DNA from: G963674955 sp963674955
GTDB taxonomy: Bacteria > Desulfobacterota > Desulfovibrionia > Desulfovibrionales > Desulfovibrionaceae
Reading direction: 5' to 3'
Assembly: GCA_963674955.2 (NCBI GenBank)
Contig: CAXXKR010000001.1
Span: 558,001-622,000, forward strand
Length of the DNA: 64,000 bases
Shown: in pieces, positions 8,748 through 17,411 of the stretch
How the letters are laid out: the number at the start of each line of letters is the position of its first letter
Position numbering within the stretch: position 1 is the first letter of the stretch
Notes under the pieces: generated by a model
Databases searched by the model: none
The model's input: only the letters and a program-made list of their open reading frames with translations
Told to the model about the DNA's origin: nothing
Position numbers and translations under genes: made by a program

Positions 8748-10034
8748 ATGGCTCGGGCGGAAAAGACAAGCAAACGCGGCATGTTTTCCTGGGCCTTGTA
8801 CGATTGGGCCAACAGCGTTTTCTTCACCCTGATCCAGACATTCGTTTTCGCGGCCTATTTCACCCGCGCCGTGGCCGTGGACGAGACGGTTGGCACGGCC
8901 CAGTGGGGCAACATGCTGGCCCTGTCCGGTCTGGTCATCGGCCTTGGCGGGCCGGTTCTCGGAGCAATCGCCGACCGCACGGGCCGGCGCAAGCCCTGGA
9001 TTCTCTTCTTCACCCTGCTCTGTGTCGCGCCCACGGCCTTTCTGGTCATGATCCGTCCGGACGTCTCAATGGTCTGGATCGCGCTTCTTCTCGTGGGACT
9101 GGCCACCATCGCGGCCGAGTACGCCATGATCTTCTACAATTCCATGCTGCCCGATCTGGTCAGCTTCGAGCGCGTGGGCCGCTGGTCCGGCTGGGGCTGG
9201 GGGCTGGGCTACGTGGGCGGACTCATTTGCCTGATCCTGGCCCTTTACGGCCTGGTCAACGAGGGTGCCTGGATAACCCTGGAGCGCAAGTCGGCCCTGC
9301 ATGTGCGCTCCACGGCGCTGCTGGCTGCGGGCTGGTATCTTGTTTTCGCCATTCCGTTTTTCCTGTTCACGCCGGATACCGGGGGCGAAAAGATGGGCCT
9401 TGGCCGGGCGGCGCGCGAGGGGTTGGGCCAGCTGCGCGAATCCCTGCGACGGGTCCGGGACTACAGGCCTATTTTTCGCTTTTTAATAGCGCGCATGATC
9501 TACAACGACGGGCTGGCCACCATGTTCGCTTTTGGCGGCATCTACGCTGCCGGAACCTTCGGCATGAGCACCAAGGAAGTAATCCTTTTCGGCATCGGCC
9601 TGAACGTCACGGCCGGAATAGGCGCGGCGGCCTTTGCCTGGCTGGACGACTGGCTGGGACCGCGCAAGACTATTTTGTGGTCCCTGGTGGGCCTGATTGT
9701 TCCCGGCACGGTCATACTTTTTGCCCAGACCAAGGGCCTGTTCTGGATTTTTGGCCTGATTTTGGGTCTTTTTGTCGGGCCGGTCCAGGCCTCCAGCCGT
9801 TCCTATCTGGCCAAGACCGCGCCGGAGGAGGTGCGTACCCAGATGTTCGGGCTTTTCGCACTGTCCGGCAAACTGACCACTTTTCTGGGACCGCTCATGG
9901 TCGGCTGGCTGACTCTGGCCGCAGGCAGCCAGCGCGTGGGCATGAGTTCCATAATGGCCCTTTTCCTCGTGGGCGGGCTGCTAATGTTCATGGTCCCGCC
10001 CGTGGGCGAGGCCAAAAAACAAGCGGGAGGCTAA
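8748..10034 (+). CDS. UMF1-family MFS transporter
   Basis: The 428-residue integral membrane protein has about eleven or twelve hydrophobic segments. Between segments 2 and 3 it carries an MFS-type loop, GAIADRTGRRKPWI. The opening (FSWALYDWANSVFFTLIQTFVFAAYF) is characteristic of the UMF1/Atg22-like family, whose bacterial members may export amino acids or other small molecules. The ATG at 8748 is preferred because a GGGGAGGGG ribosome site precedes it; longer starts would overlap purN. The substrate cannot be told from sequence. Confidence 0.88.
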   Translation: MARAEKTSKRGMFSWALYDWANSVFFTLIQTFVFAAYFTRAVAVDETVGTAQWGNMLALSGLVIGLGGPVLGAIADRTGRRKPWILFFTLLCVAPTAFLVMIRPDVSMVWIALLLVGLATIAAEYAMIFYNSMLPDLVSFERVGRWSGWGWGLGYVGGLICLILALYGLVNEGAWITLERKSALHVRSTALLAAGWYLVFAIPFFLFTPDTGGEKMGLGRAAREGLGQLRESLRRVRDYRPIFRFLIARMIYNDGLATMFAFGGIYAAGTFGMSTKEVILFGIGLNVTAGIGAAAFAWLDDWLGPRKTILWSLVGLIVPGTVILFAQTKGLFWIFGLILGLFVGPVQASSRSYLAKTAPEEVRTQMFGLFALSGKLTTFLGPLMVGWLTLAAGSQRVGMSSIMALFLVGGLLMFMVPPVGEAKKQAGG

Positions 10035-10038
10035 GCGC

Positions 10039-10617
10039 ATGACAAAGTTCAGATTCCAGTTGACCGATGAGGAGAAGAAATACCTGAAGGATCTTGTGCG
10101 CCGCAGCATTCTGCAAAAGCTCGACCCCCAAGAGCCAGACCCTTCTGAAGCGAAGAGCGGGAAAGGTCCGGGAGAACCCCTGACGGAAAAACTCAGGGAG
10201 GTTTTCGGGGCCTTCGTGACCCTGAAAAAGGCCGGTCGGCTGCGCGGCTGCATCGGCAATGTCCAGGGTTCGGGCGAGGTCTACAAGACCGTCTGGAACA
10301 TGGCCCGGGCCGCAGCCTTTGAAGACCCGCGTTTTCCGGCCCTCAGCCGCGAGGAATTCGACGAATTGGACATCGAGATTTCAATCCTCAGCCCCATTGA
10401 ACCCTGCCGGGACGTTGAGGAGATTGAGATCGGGCGGCACGGCTTGATAATGTCGGCCCATGGACGAAGCGGGTTGCTCCTGCCCCAGGTGCCGGTGGAA
10501 TGGAATTGGGACCGGAAAAAATTTCTCAGCCAGACCTGCCTCAAGGCCGGTTTGCCGCCTGAGGCCTGGAAGGAGCCGGACACCACCATACTCTGGTTCG
10601 AGGCCGAAGTTTTTTGA
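10039..10617 (+). CDS. amrA: AMMECR1-domain protein (AmmeMemoRadiSam system protein A)
   Basis: This 192-residue AMMECR1-family protein shows the family's conserved RGCIGN motif (residues ~71-76), the AAFEDPRFPALSREE stretch, and the LLLPQVPVEW/WD segment. In bacteria the family often occurs with a Memo-domain protein and a radical-SAM enzyme; neither partner is in this window. The reaction of AMMECR1 proteins is not established. The gene starts 4 nt after the UMF1 transporter stop, so the two are likely co-transcribed. Confidence 0.88.
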   Translation: MTKFRFQLTDEEKKYLKDLVRRSILQKLDPQEPDPSEAKSGKGPGEPLTEKLREVFGAFVTLKKAGRLRGCIGNVQGSGEVYKTVWNMARAAAFEDPRFPALSREEFDELDIEISILSPIEPCRDVEEIEIGRHGLIMSAHGRSGLLLPQVPVEWNWDRKKFLSQTCLKAGLPPEAWKEPDTTILWFEAEVF

Positions 10618-10664
10618 TTATTGGTTTATTTCGCACGATTGTTTTCAAGATCAAGGAGACGTGA

Positions 10665-11072
10665 ATGAGCTGCAAGATCGTAATGGAACGGCTGGCCAAG
10701 GACGCGGACCTGCTGGAGGAACTGGCCAGGGTGGCCCGCGAGAACGGGATCACCAAGGGGTCGATCCAGGTCATCGGAGCCTTGCAAAAGGCGAGCATCG
10801 GTTTTTATCGTCAGGAAGAGCAAAAGTACGAGAGCCACGACATCGACGCGGAAGTGGAGCTTTTGGCCGGAATGGGCAATATTTCCATGAAGGACGGAGA
10901 GCCGTTCGTGCACCTGCATCTGATGCTGGGCCTGGACGACGGTGCGGCCAAGGGCGGCCACGCCATGGAGGGCTGCACAATATTCGCGGCCGAGGCCGTG
11001 ATAACCGAGATTCCCGGCGCGGCCCTGAACCGGGTCTTTGACGAGTCCACAGGCCTCTTTCTCTGGGGCTAG
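10665..11072 (+). CDS. PPC/DUF296 domain protein
   Basis: This 135-residue protein consists of one PPC (plant and prokaryote conserved, DUF296) domain. Typical features are the IQVIGALQKASIGFY strand and the central Gly-rich turn GMGNISMKDGEPFVHLHLMLG with a possible metal-binding His pair. Bacterial PPC proteins form trimers and are often called DNA-binding, mainly by analogy with plant AT-hook proteins; this one has no AT hook. It may instead bind a ligand or metal. Its stop overlaps the stop of the convergent Cys-rich gene by 4 nt. Confidence 0.85.
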   Translation: MSCKIVMERLAKDADLLEELARVARENGITKGSIQVIGALQKASIGFYRQEEQKYESHDIDAEVELLAGMGNISMKDGEPFVHLHLMLGLDDGAAKGGHAMEGCTIFAAEAVITEIPGAALNRVFDESTGLFLWG

Positions 11073-11338
11073 TCTGATTTTTTTTGCGCCTGTCTGGCCT
11101 CATCCGCCCGTTTCTTGAGGCGTTCGATTATGTAATCGTAGCCCTTTGGAGCGTGGGGGATGAGGCAGTCGGTGCAGTCCTTGACGCCTTTGCGCATTTT
11201 GAATCTGCCGCCGCAGTCCTCGAAAAAGTACAGAGGGCAGTAACAGAACAGGCAGTTGAACTCCTCCGGCCTGTCGGTCTTGTGACAGGGGAAGTATTCG
11301 CACTCACTGTTGCTGAAAAAGCGGTGGCAGTTCTTCAT
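11069..11338 (-). CDS. Cysteine-rich small domain protein
   Basis: An 89-residue protein with eight cysteines, including CEYFPCHK, CLFCYCPLYFFEDCGG and CTDCLIPH. This matches the Cys-rich small domain family often encoded near cobalamin genes in anaerobes; the cbi genes here begin about 1 kb away. The Cys pattern suggests an Fe-S cluster or zinc. It has no signal peptide and is followed by a charged helical tail. Its stop overlaps the convergent PPC gene by 4 nt. The function is unknown; a role in cobalt or corrinoid metabolism is only suggested by the genomic association. Confidence 0.8.
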   Translation of the reverse strand: MKNCHRFFSNSECEYFPCHKTDRPEEFNCLFCYCPLYFFEDCGGRFKMRKGVKDCTDCLIPHAPKGYDYIIERLKKRADEARQAQKKSD

Positions 11339-11349
11339 TTACCGACCAG

Positions 11350-11682
11350 CTAGAATTCGAGATCCTTGGCCGCCGCCTCGCAATCCTTTTCAGGCGGAAA
11401 GGGGTTGAAGGGGAAGGGCTTTGCGTTCTCGTTCAGGGTCGCGTAGCGCAGAATCCTGTAGCCGTAGGTGGAGAGCCTGTTGGTGAACTGGCGCAAATGT
11501 TCGCTGTATTCCTTGACCAGCAGCAGGTAGGCGAACTGGAACAGTACAGTGATCTGGACGATGATCTTGACCAGTTCAAAGGCGATGAGGCAGACCACGG
11601 TGATGATCAGCCGCACCAGAATTGAGGCGCGGTCAAACTCTTTCTTTTCCTGAATCTCGCTCTTTTTCTTAGGCATTTTCAA
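11350..11682 (-). CDS. DUF4389 membrane protein
   Basis: The 110-residue protein has a charged lysine-rich N-terminus, then a long hydrophobic stretch (about residues 22-55) with probably two membrane passes, then a soluble segment ending FPFNPFPPE. The YSEHLRQFTNRLSTYGYRILRYATLN element fits the DUF4389 family. The family has no known function. It lies 11 nt upstream of the Cys-rich small protein gene and is probably co-transcribed with it. Confidence 0.75.
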   Translation of the reverse strand: MKMPKKKSEIQEKKEFDRASILVRLIITVVCLIAFELVKIIVQITVLFQFAYLLLVKEYSEHLRQFTNRLSTYGYRILRYATLNENAKPFPFNPFPPEKDCEAAAKDLEF

Positions 11683-11813
11683 CTCCCTGGAAATATGGTT
11701 TTTGGTCGTTGGCCCGAATAGTGCAAAAAAATATGGGCATGGGCGAATGTTTCCGCCGTTTTAAGGCGCAAGCATCAGCTGTTGGGCATCCTTGACGCAA
11801 TGAGGACGTACTC

Positions 11814-12062
11814 ATGGATATCAAACTATTAGAAGACGCGCTGGAAAACAAGGTGTTTGAGCATCAAAGCAGGGGCGTTGAATATAATGAGGCCCTGGAC
11901 ATGGCCTGCAGGGAAGTGGTGGAGCAGGCCGGTCGCTATCTTTCCGCCGCCGGAATATTCTGCCTGCGCTTGAGCGTCAGGGGCCTAGCCAGCCGCATCA
12001 GAGGCTACGACCTCTATCGCCGCAGACCCGGTTCCGGCCATCGCGCGGCCATCCTGTCTTAG
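11814..12062 (+). CDS. Small hypothetical protein
   Basis: An 82-residue protein that I do not recognise. The first half is predicted helical and acidic (residues 1-45). The second half is basic with several arginines (SRIRGYDLYRRRPGSGHR). It has no signal peptide or Cys motif. A weak GAGG element lies about 13 nt before the ATG. It is convergent with yjbQ, and the two stop codons overlap by 4 nt. Confidence 0.55.
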   Translation: MDIKLLEDALENKVFEHQSRGVEYNEALDMACREVVEQAGRYLSAAGIFCLRLSVRGLASRIRGYDLYRRRPGSGHRAAILS

Positions 12063-12463
12063 CCTTTATTCCCCGCCAGCCACTTGACCCACAGCTTCCT
12101 GTTCCTCGGCCCGTCGAATTCGCAGAAGTAGATTTTTTGCCACGTTCCGAGCTGCAAGGCCCCGTTTTCCACGATGACCATCTGCTCGCAGCCGAACATG
12201 GACGACTTGATGTGCGCGTCGGAGTTGCCCTCGGCGTGGCGATAGTCGCCGTGATGCGGCACGAGTTTTCGCATGTTGACCAGGATGTCCCGGACCACGG
12301 CCGGGTCTGCGCCCTCGTTGATGGTCACGGCCCCGGTGGTGTGCGGGCAGTAGAGCAGCACGGCCCCGCTGTTCCAGCCCATCTCGCGCACCAGCTTTTG
12401 CACGGCCCCGGTGATGTCCGCCATTTCCTCGCGTTCATGGGTGTTGACCTTGAGCTGTTCCAT
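12059..12463 (-). CDS. yjbQ: YjbQ family protein (secondary thiamine-phosphate synthase enzyme)
   Basis: The 134-residue protein matches the UPF0047/YjbQ family: CPHTTGAVTINEGADPAV in the middle, PHHGDYRHAEGNSDAHIKSSMFG after it, and a C-terminal WQKIYFCEFDGPRNRKLWVKW. Family members have weak thiamine-phosphate synthase activity, but their true role is uncertain. The conserved His and Glu residues could bind a metal. It is the last gene of the minus-strand run gpsA-lipoprotein-cbiD-cbiET-cobM-yjbQ, 14 nt after cobM. Confidence 0.93.
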   Translation of the reverse strand: MEQLKVNTHEREEMADITGAVQKLVREMGWNSGAVLLYCPHTTGAVTINEGADPAVVRDILVNMRKLVPHHGDYRHAEGNSDAHIKSSMFGCEQMVIVENGALQLGTWQKIYFCEFDGPRNRKLWVKWLAGNKG

Positions 12464-12477
12464 GCCGCCTCCCTGAA

Positions 12478-13230
12478 TTATTTCCTGAATCCGTGGCTGA
12501 AGTTTTCGTCGTAGAGCCTGGACTTGGCGTCCGAGTCCTGTCCCGGCAGGACCAGAAACACGGTCTGCCGCTCAAGCTCCATTTCCCGCGCGGTTTCGGC
12601 CAGTCGGCCAAGAGTTGTCTCGGTCAGCTTTTCGCCTTCCCAGCCCAGCCGGTGGGCGATGACGACCAGGGTGTCCGGCGAAAGACCCGCCCCAAGAAGC
12701 TCCCGTTCGACTCCTTCCGGGTCCGAGGCCGAGAGATACACGGCCATTGCCGCCTTGTGCGCGGCCAGTTCCTTAAGGCTTTGCCCCTCGGGTACCGGGG
12801 TGCGCCCGGCCCTGCGCGTCAGGATCAGGGTCTGGTTGGCCTCGGGCACTGTGAATGATCGGCAGGCCGCCGCAGCCGCGGCAAAGGCCGAGGTCACGCC
12901 CGGAACTATCTCGTATTCGATGCCGTCTTTTTCCAGCAGCGCGGCCTGTTCGCGCACCGCGCCATACAGCGACGGGTCACCCGTGTGCACGCGAGCGCAG
13001 TTCAGCCCCTTTTCCACGGCCCCCTTGAGCAGGGCGTGGGTCTGGTCCAGGTTCAGGCCCGAGGAATCCACCACCTCCGCGTCCGGCCCGGACATGGCCA
13101 CGATTCGCCTGGGCACCAGGGACCCGGCATAGAGCACCAGCCCGGCCTCGCGGATGAGCCTCGCGCCCTTGAGGGTGATCAGCTCCGGGTCGCCCGGACC
13201 CGCGCCGATGAAATAGACCTTTGCGCTCAC
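12478..13230 (-). CDS. cobM: Precorrin-4/cobalt-precorrin-4 C11-methyltransferase
   Basis: This SAM-dependent methyltransferase (250 residues) methylates C11 of (cobalt-)precorrin-4 in corrin ring synthesis; in the anaerobic pathway it is called CbiF. It has the tetrapyrrole methylase N-terminus (VYFIGAGPGDPELITLKG), the RVHTGDPSLYGAVREQ loop and the EIVPGVTSAFAAAAA motif. The start overlaps the cbiET stop by 4 nt, indicating translational coupling. The presence of CbiD and CbiG in the same window points to the anaerobic, cobalt-early route, so the substrate is probably cobalt-precorrin-4. Confidence 0.95.
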   Translation of the reverse strand: MSAKVYFIGAGPGDPELITLKGARLIREAGLVLYAGSLVPRRIVAMSGPDAEVVDSSGLNLDQTHALLKGAVEKGLNCARVHTGDPSLYGAVREQAALLEKDGIEYEIVPGVTSAFAAAAAACRSFTVPEANQTLILTRRAGRTPVPEGQSLKELAAHKAAMAVYLSASDPEGVERELLGAGLSPDTLVVIAHRLGWEGEKLTETTLGRLAETAREMELERQTVFLVLPGQDSDAKSRLYDENFSHGFRK

Positions 13231-14480
13231 GGTTTTTCCGCCCAGAGGATGAAGACCGGATTCTGGGCCTTGAAGCGCATGTCCCCGGCCAACTGGTCCG
13301 AGGTGCTGGCCTGGAGCTGGGTGATGCCGTAGTGCCAGCCCTTGTCCTTGATGAAGGCCGTGGCCCGGTGCAGGGTGTCCAAAAGAATGCAGTGGATGAC
13401 CAGCCTGCCCTGGTTCTTGAGCCGGGAGCAGGCCTGTTCGAGAATTTTCTGCCCCTGCTTTGACTCGCCCAATCCGCCGCCGATGAAAATGCGATCCGGT
13501 TCCGGCAGGTCGCCCAGGCAGGCCGGGGCCTCGCCCGTGACCACCTCCACCAGCCAGGCGCCGATGCGCCGCTGGTTCTCCCTGATCACGCTGGCCCTGC
13601 GCTTGTTGCGCTCAACCGCGTAGACCCTGCCCGTGCGGGCCAGATACGAGGCCTCGATGGCCACGGAGCCGCAGCCCGAACCCAGGTCCCAGATAGTGTC
13701 GCCCGGCGTGACGTTCAGGGCGGCCAGACCGGCGGCGCGCACCGACTGCTTGGTGATCAGTTCCTTTTCATGAAAATAATAATGGTCGGGTATGCCCAGA
13801 CAAAGGGTGATCTCCGGGGGGTAGCTCTGTTCCACCACCACGATGTTCAGGGGTGAGAAGTTTCGGTCCCAGACCTCTTCCGGGCTGAGTTTGCGCACCC
13901 GCTCCTGGGGCGTGTCCAGGTCTTCCAGAACATGGAGGGAAAAGCCCTCGGCCCCTTTTTCAAGCAGGGCCTGGGCGATTGCCTGGGGATTGTTCTCGGC
14001 ATCGGTGTAGACGGCCACGCGCTCTCCGCCGCACAGGGCCGCGAAAAGGGGGGTCATGTTCAGCCGGCCATGCAGGGAAACCACCTTCATGTCCTGCCAG
14101 GGCACCTTGAGCCGGGCTGCGGCCATCTGGACGGTGGTCAGGTTGGGGTGGACCACCACCTTGTCCGCTCCGAATTCCTCCAGGAGCCGCTTGCCGAAGC
14201 CGAAAAAAAGCGGATCGCCGTCGGCCAGGACAACCACCCTGCGTCCGGCTGCGGACTCCTTGCCGATTTTCTTGAGCACGGAATCCAGCGGGCCGGTGAT
14301 GGGTATCTGTTTCCCGGCGCGGATGGGGGCGTCTTCGCTGCAGGCCAGGGCGCTGGCCGCCAGGAGCCTGGTCCCGCCCACCAGCACGTCGGCCTTGGAC
14401 ATGATTTTGGCGGTCCTGGCCGTGAGGCCGAGGGAGCCGGGCTGCATGCCTATGATGTGAATCGGTTCCTTGACGAGCAT
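13227..14480 (-). CDS. cbiET: Precorrin-6Y C5,15-methyltransferase (decarboxylating), CbiE-CbiT fusion
   Basis: The 417-residue protein joins CbiE (residues 1 to ~210, tetrapyrrole methylase, IHIIGMQPGSLGLT at the N-terminus) to CbiT (from ~230, Rossmann methyltransferase with DTIWDLGSGCGSVAIEAS). The joint enzyme (also CobL) methylates C5 and C15 and removes the C12 acetate carboxyl. The length is typical of CobL-type fusions. It starts 8 nt after cbiD and overlaps cobM, in the middle of the cobalamin operon. Confidence 0.96.
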   Translation of the reverse strand: MLVKEPIHIIGMQPGSLGLTARTAKIMSKADVLVGGTRLLAASALACSEDAPIRAGKQIPITGPLDSVLKKIGKESAAGRRVVVLADGDPLFFGFGKRLLEEFGADKVVVHPNLTTVQMAAARLKVPWQDMKVVSLHGRLNMTPLFAALCGGERVAVYTDAENNPQAIAQALLEKGAEGFSLHVLEDLDTPQERVRKLSPEEVWDRNFSPLNIVVVEQSYPPEITLCLGIPDHYYFHEKELITKQSVRAAGLAALNVTPGDTIWDLGSGCGSVAIEASYLARTGRVYAVERNKRRASVIRENQRRIGAWLVEVVTGEAPACLGDLPEPDRIFIGGGLGESKQGQKILEQACSRLKNQGRLVIHCILLDTLHRATAFIKDKGWHYGITQLQASTSDQLAGDMRFKAQNPVFILWAEKP

Positions 14481-14488
14481 GGCTATGT

Positions 14489-15580
14489 TTAACCCGAACC
14501 CGGTCCGCAGGCAATTATATGGCCTTCAAAATCGAACACGGAGTAATTGATTTCCGGCTTCGACCCTGAAAACCTTGTTGCGGCTCCTGCGGCCCTTGAA
14601 ACCAGGGCTTGCAGGAGTTCCTCCCTTCCTGATCCGTTTCCGATTATTTCCAGAACCTGCCGGGCCGTGTTGGCCGTCTCGATTTGCGTGATTTTTTCGC
14701 CCTGTACCCCGGCCTCTTGGCACCAGCGGGCCAGCAGCTTGAAGTCGAGGGTCCCGCTTTTGGCGTGGGTGTATTCCAGGCCCATCGCCTGCTTGACCAG
14801 CTTGCCGAAAAAGAGCGACCAGCCGATTTCCCTGAAACCGCGATTTGCGGCTTCCTTCATGGCGAAGGCGAAGAAATCCGCGGCCTGGATCATGGAAAGA
14901 TCCGGCTGGCCCGGGTTCGCTTCCAGAAAAAAACGCTCGCTTTTTCGTCCCGTGGTGAAGGTGATTCGCTCAAGTCCCGCGCTGCGGGCCACGTCCAGGG
15001 CCTGGGCGATGGAGGCCTTCCAGGAATCGTGGCTGAAGGGCTTGACCACGCCGCTGGAGCCGAGGATGGAAATGCCGCCCACTATCCCAAGGCGCGGGTT
15101 CATGGTTTTTTTGGCCAGTTCCTGGCCCTGGGGGACTTCAACGGTGATCGAGATTTTACCCGTGAATCCGGTCTCTTTTGCCCCTTCCAAGGCAGATTGG
15201 CTTATCTGCCTGCGCGGTTCCGGGTTGATGGCCGAGCGGCCTGGAGCCATGGGCAGTCCGGGCAGGGTGACCCTGCCCACGCCCTTGCCGCCGTGAAGCT
15301 CCACAATGGTTTCCGGCCCCGGCGCGAGGTGCACGAGGCATTGAATCTCCGCATTGTGGGTCACGTCCGGGTCGTCGCCCGCGTCCTTGACCACCGTGAC
15401 CCTGATTCCCTTGCCTTCCGGCTGATAGCGGTCGATGGGGATGGTCAGGCGGCCCTTGACGGGCAGGGGGATTTCAACCGCTGTCGGCCGCAGGTTTCCG
15501 GCAAGGCAAAGCACCCCGGCCTTGGCTGCGGCGGAAGAGGCCGAGCCTGTGGTGAAGCCTTGGCGCAGATGGGCGGCCAT
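14489..15580 (-). CDS. cbiD: Cobalt-precorrin-5B (C1)-methyltransferase
   Basis: CbiD (363 residues) methylates C1 of cobalt-precorrin-5B in the anaerobic cobalamin route. The N-terminus shows the family signature RQGFTTGSASSAAAKAG. Later elements include LEYTHAKSG and the closing FDFEGHIIACGPG. It lies 3 nt after the small lipoprotein gene and 8 nt before cbiET, so it is part of the same transcript. CbiD has no counterpart in the aerobic pathway and is therefore the best marker for the anaerobic route in this window. Confidence 0.96.
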   Translation of the reverse strand: MAAHLRQGFTTGSASSAAAKAGVLCLAGNLRPTAVEIPLPVKGRLTIPIDRYQPEGKGIRVTVVKDAGDDPDVTHNAEIQCLVHLAPGPETIVELHGGKGVGRVTLPGLPMAPGRSAINPEPRRQISQSALEGAKETGFTGKISITVEVPQGQELAKKTMNPRLGIVGGISILGSSGVVKPFSHDSWKASIAQALDVARSAGLERITFTTGRKSERFFLEANPGQPDLSMIQAADFFAFAMKEAANRGFREIGWSLFFGKLVKQAMGLEYTHAKSGTLDFKLLARWCQEAGVQGEKITQIETANTARQVLEIIGNGSGREELLQALVSRAAGAATRFSGSKPEINYSVFDFEGHIIACGPGSG

Positions 15581-15583
15581 GGA

Positions 15584-15793
15584 TCAGTCGTACCGTTCCC
15601 AGCCCTTGTCCATCATGCATTTTTCAAAGGCGTCGCTGTCCTCGCTTTGGCTCTCGCACTGGGCTTCGTCCACCTCATACTGCATGTCCTCGTCCCTGGG
15701 GTCCGGGATGTAGGGGTGGGTCCAGCTTCTGCCGCAGGCATAAAGTCCCAGCAGCAGGACCAGGATCATGAGCATTGATAATGTTTTTTTCAT
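15584..15793 (-). CDS. Small putative lipoprotein
   Basis: A 69-residue protein with a lysine start, a hydrophobic stretch (residues 5-17) and a lipobox-like LYAC at about 17-20; position -2 (Tyr) is unusual. The mature part is very acidic and has two further cysteines (ECESQSED / EKCMMDKG) that could form a disulphide. A GGAGA ribosome site precedes the ATG. It sits between gpsA (13 nt) and cbiD (3 nt), apparently in one operon. I know no function for it. Confidence 0.7.
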   Translation of the reverse strand: MKKTLSMLMILVLLLGLYACGRSWTHPYIPDPRDEDMQYEVDEAQCESQSEDSDAFEKCMMDKGWERYD

Positions 15794-15806
15794 CTTGTTC
15801 TCCGCA

Positions 15807-16808
15807 TCAATCGTAAAGTTCGTTTTTCAGCCTCCGGCCCATGAGGTCCTTGACGGCCTCTGCCGGGTCCTTGCCCTTGTATAGGATATTGTAGACCTGC
15901 TCGGTGATGGGCAGATCAACATTCAATTCAACGGAAAGGCGGTACAGGGCCTTGGCGGTCTTCACGCCCTCGGCCACGGTTTTGGAGCCGTTCACGATTT
16001 CTTCCAGGCTTACGCCCTGGCCCACCTTCAGCCCCACCTGACGGTTTCGCGACAGGTCTCCGGTGCAGGTCAGGACCAAGTCGCCCATGCCCGAAAGGCC
16101 CATGAAGGTCTCGCGTTCCGCGCCCATTTCCCTGCCCAGCCTGCTCATCTCGGCCAGACCTCTTGTTATGATGGCCGCGCGGGAGTTGTGGCCGAAACCC
16201 AGTCCGTCCGCGATGCCCGCGGCGATTGCCACCACGTTCTTCACGGCCCCGCCCAGTTCCACGCCCTTGAAATCCGGAGTGGTGTAGACCCGGAACGTCT
16301 GGGTGGAAAAAATATCCTGCAATTCCTCCGCCAGTTCCCCGTCCGTGCAGCCCAGGGACACGCTGGTGGGCATCTCCCTGCCCACCTCGAAGGCGAAGGA
16401 TGGGCCGGAAAGCATGGCGTAGCGCGGTTTTTTGCCCTCAAGGGCTTCGGCCACGACCCTGGACATGGGCGAAAGGGTGGACAATTCAATGCCCTTGCTG
16501 GCGCAGACCATGACCGGCCTGTCCGGGAGCAGGTTTCCGACGCTTTCCAGGCTGGGGCGGATGAACTGGCTGGGCACGGCTATGACAAAACAGTCCGCGC
16601 CTTCAAGAATCTTTCGCGGATCGCTGCCCGCAATCAATTTCGTGGAGAGCTTGACCCCCGGCAAATAGGAAACATTTTCGCCGTTCCTGTTCATCTCATG
16701 GGCCAGCTCGCCGTTGCGGGCCAGAATGGATGTGGCCAGCCCCTTGCGGGCCAGCATGTTCGCCAGGGCCGTGCCCCAGGCTCCCGCCCCCATCACCGCG
16801 ACCTTCAT
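15807..16808 (-). CDS. gpsA: Glycerol-3-phosphate dehydrogenase [NAD(P)+]
   Basis: GpsA (333 residues from the chosen start) makes sn-glycerol 3-phosphate for phospholipid synthesis. The start at 16808 places the Rossmann motif VAVMGAGAWGTALA at the N-terminus and has an AAAGGAG ribosome site; the open frame continues upstream without support. The substrate lysine region GAVKNVVAIAAGIADGLGFG and the ATLSG-like YAMLSGPSFAFEV segment are clear. It appears to head the operon that continues with the small lipoprotein and cobalamin genes, an unusual functional mix. It is divergent from the siroheme decarboxylase gene. Confidence 0.96.
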   Translation of the reverse strand: MKVAVMGAGAWGTALANMLARKGLATSILARNGELAHEMNRNGENVSYLPGVKLSTKLIAGSDPRKILEGADCFVIAVPSQFIRPSLESVGNLLPDRPVMVCASKGIELSTLSPMSRVVAEALEGKKPRYAMLSGPSFAFEVGREMPTSVSLGCTDGELAEELQDIFSTQTFRVYTTPDFKGVELGGAVKNVVAIAAGIADGLGFGHNSRAAIITRGLAEMSRLGREMGAERETFMGLSGMGDLVLTCTGDLSRNRQVGLKVGQGVSLEEIVNGSKTVAEGVKTAKALYRLSVELNVDLPITEQVYNILYKGKDPAEAVKDLMGRRLKNELYD

Positions 16809-16923
16809 AAGTTTTTCTCCTTTGGGTCTTTGCCGGGGAAGGTTAACCGCCAGCCGTCTTCGTGGCAAGTCCGATGCGCCTGGTCGGTTGCATAGCAATT
16901 GCGTAGAGGGTAAGGAGTTGCCC

Positions 16924-17400
16924 ATGTCCATACCTAAATTTACCAAAACCGAAGAAAGGATACTGGCCCTGGCCGGAGGAGATCTGCCCCTGAGCCTTGA
17001 ACCGTTCAGGGATATCGCCGAGCAGGCCGGTTGCGGCGAGGGCGAAGTGATTGAATTGCTGGGCAGGCTCAAGGAGCAGGGGGTCATTCGCCGCTTCGGA
17101 GCAACGCTCAGGCACCAGAAGGCGGGCTACGGATTCAACGCCATGGTCGCCTGGATCGTAAAAGAGGATTCCGACCGCATCGGCGAGATCATGGCCGCGC
17201 GTCCGGAAATCAGCCATTGCTATCGCCGCCGGATTTATCCGGAGTGGCCGTACAATCTCTACACCATGATCCACGGCAAGAGCGAAGGGCAATGCCTGGA
17301 AGTGGCCGCCGAGCTTTCCGCGGAGACGGGCCTCACCGAGTACACTGTCCTGAAGAGCCTCAGGGAACTCAAGAAAACATCCATGCGCTATTTCAAATAG
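16924..17400 (+). CDS. Siroheme decarboxylase subunit (AhbA/AhbB, Lrp/AsnC-like)
   Basis: The 158-residue protein has an N-terminal winged-helix segment (residues ~8-55) and a C-terminal Lrp/AsnC-like domain. Signature residues are the IRRFGATLRHQKAGYGFNAM stretch and the CYRRRIYPEWPYNLYTMIHGK region, both typical of AhbA/AhbB/NirD-type proteins rather than true regulators. AhbAB converts siroheme to didecarboxysiroheme in the alternative haem pathway of sulfate reducers and archaea. I cannot say from sequence alone whether this is the A or B subunit; the partner is not in the window. The start at 16924 follows AAGGAG. hemL follows after 11 nt. Confidence 0.88.
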   Translation: MSIPKFTKTEERILALAGGDLPLSLEPFRDIAEQAGCGEGEVIELLGRLKEQGVIRRFGATLRHQKAGYGFNAMVAWIVKEDSDRIGEIMAARPEISHCYRRRIYPEWPYNLYTMIHGKSEGQCLEVAAELSAETGLTEYTVLKSLRELKKTSMRYFK

Positions 17401-17411
17401 GGGGAGAAGAA

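Noticed and set aside
15581..16923. A cobalamin riboswitch upstream of the cbi genes
   Set aside because: I saw no B12-box-like sequence in the intergenic regions near gpsA, cbiD or cobT; the gaps are too short for the full structure.
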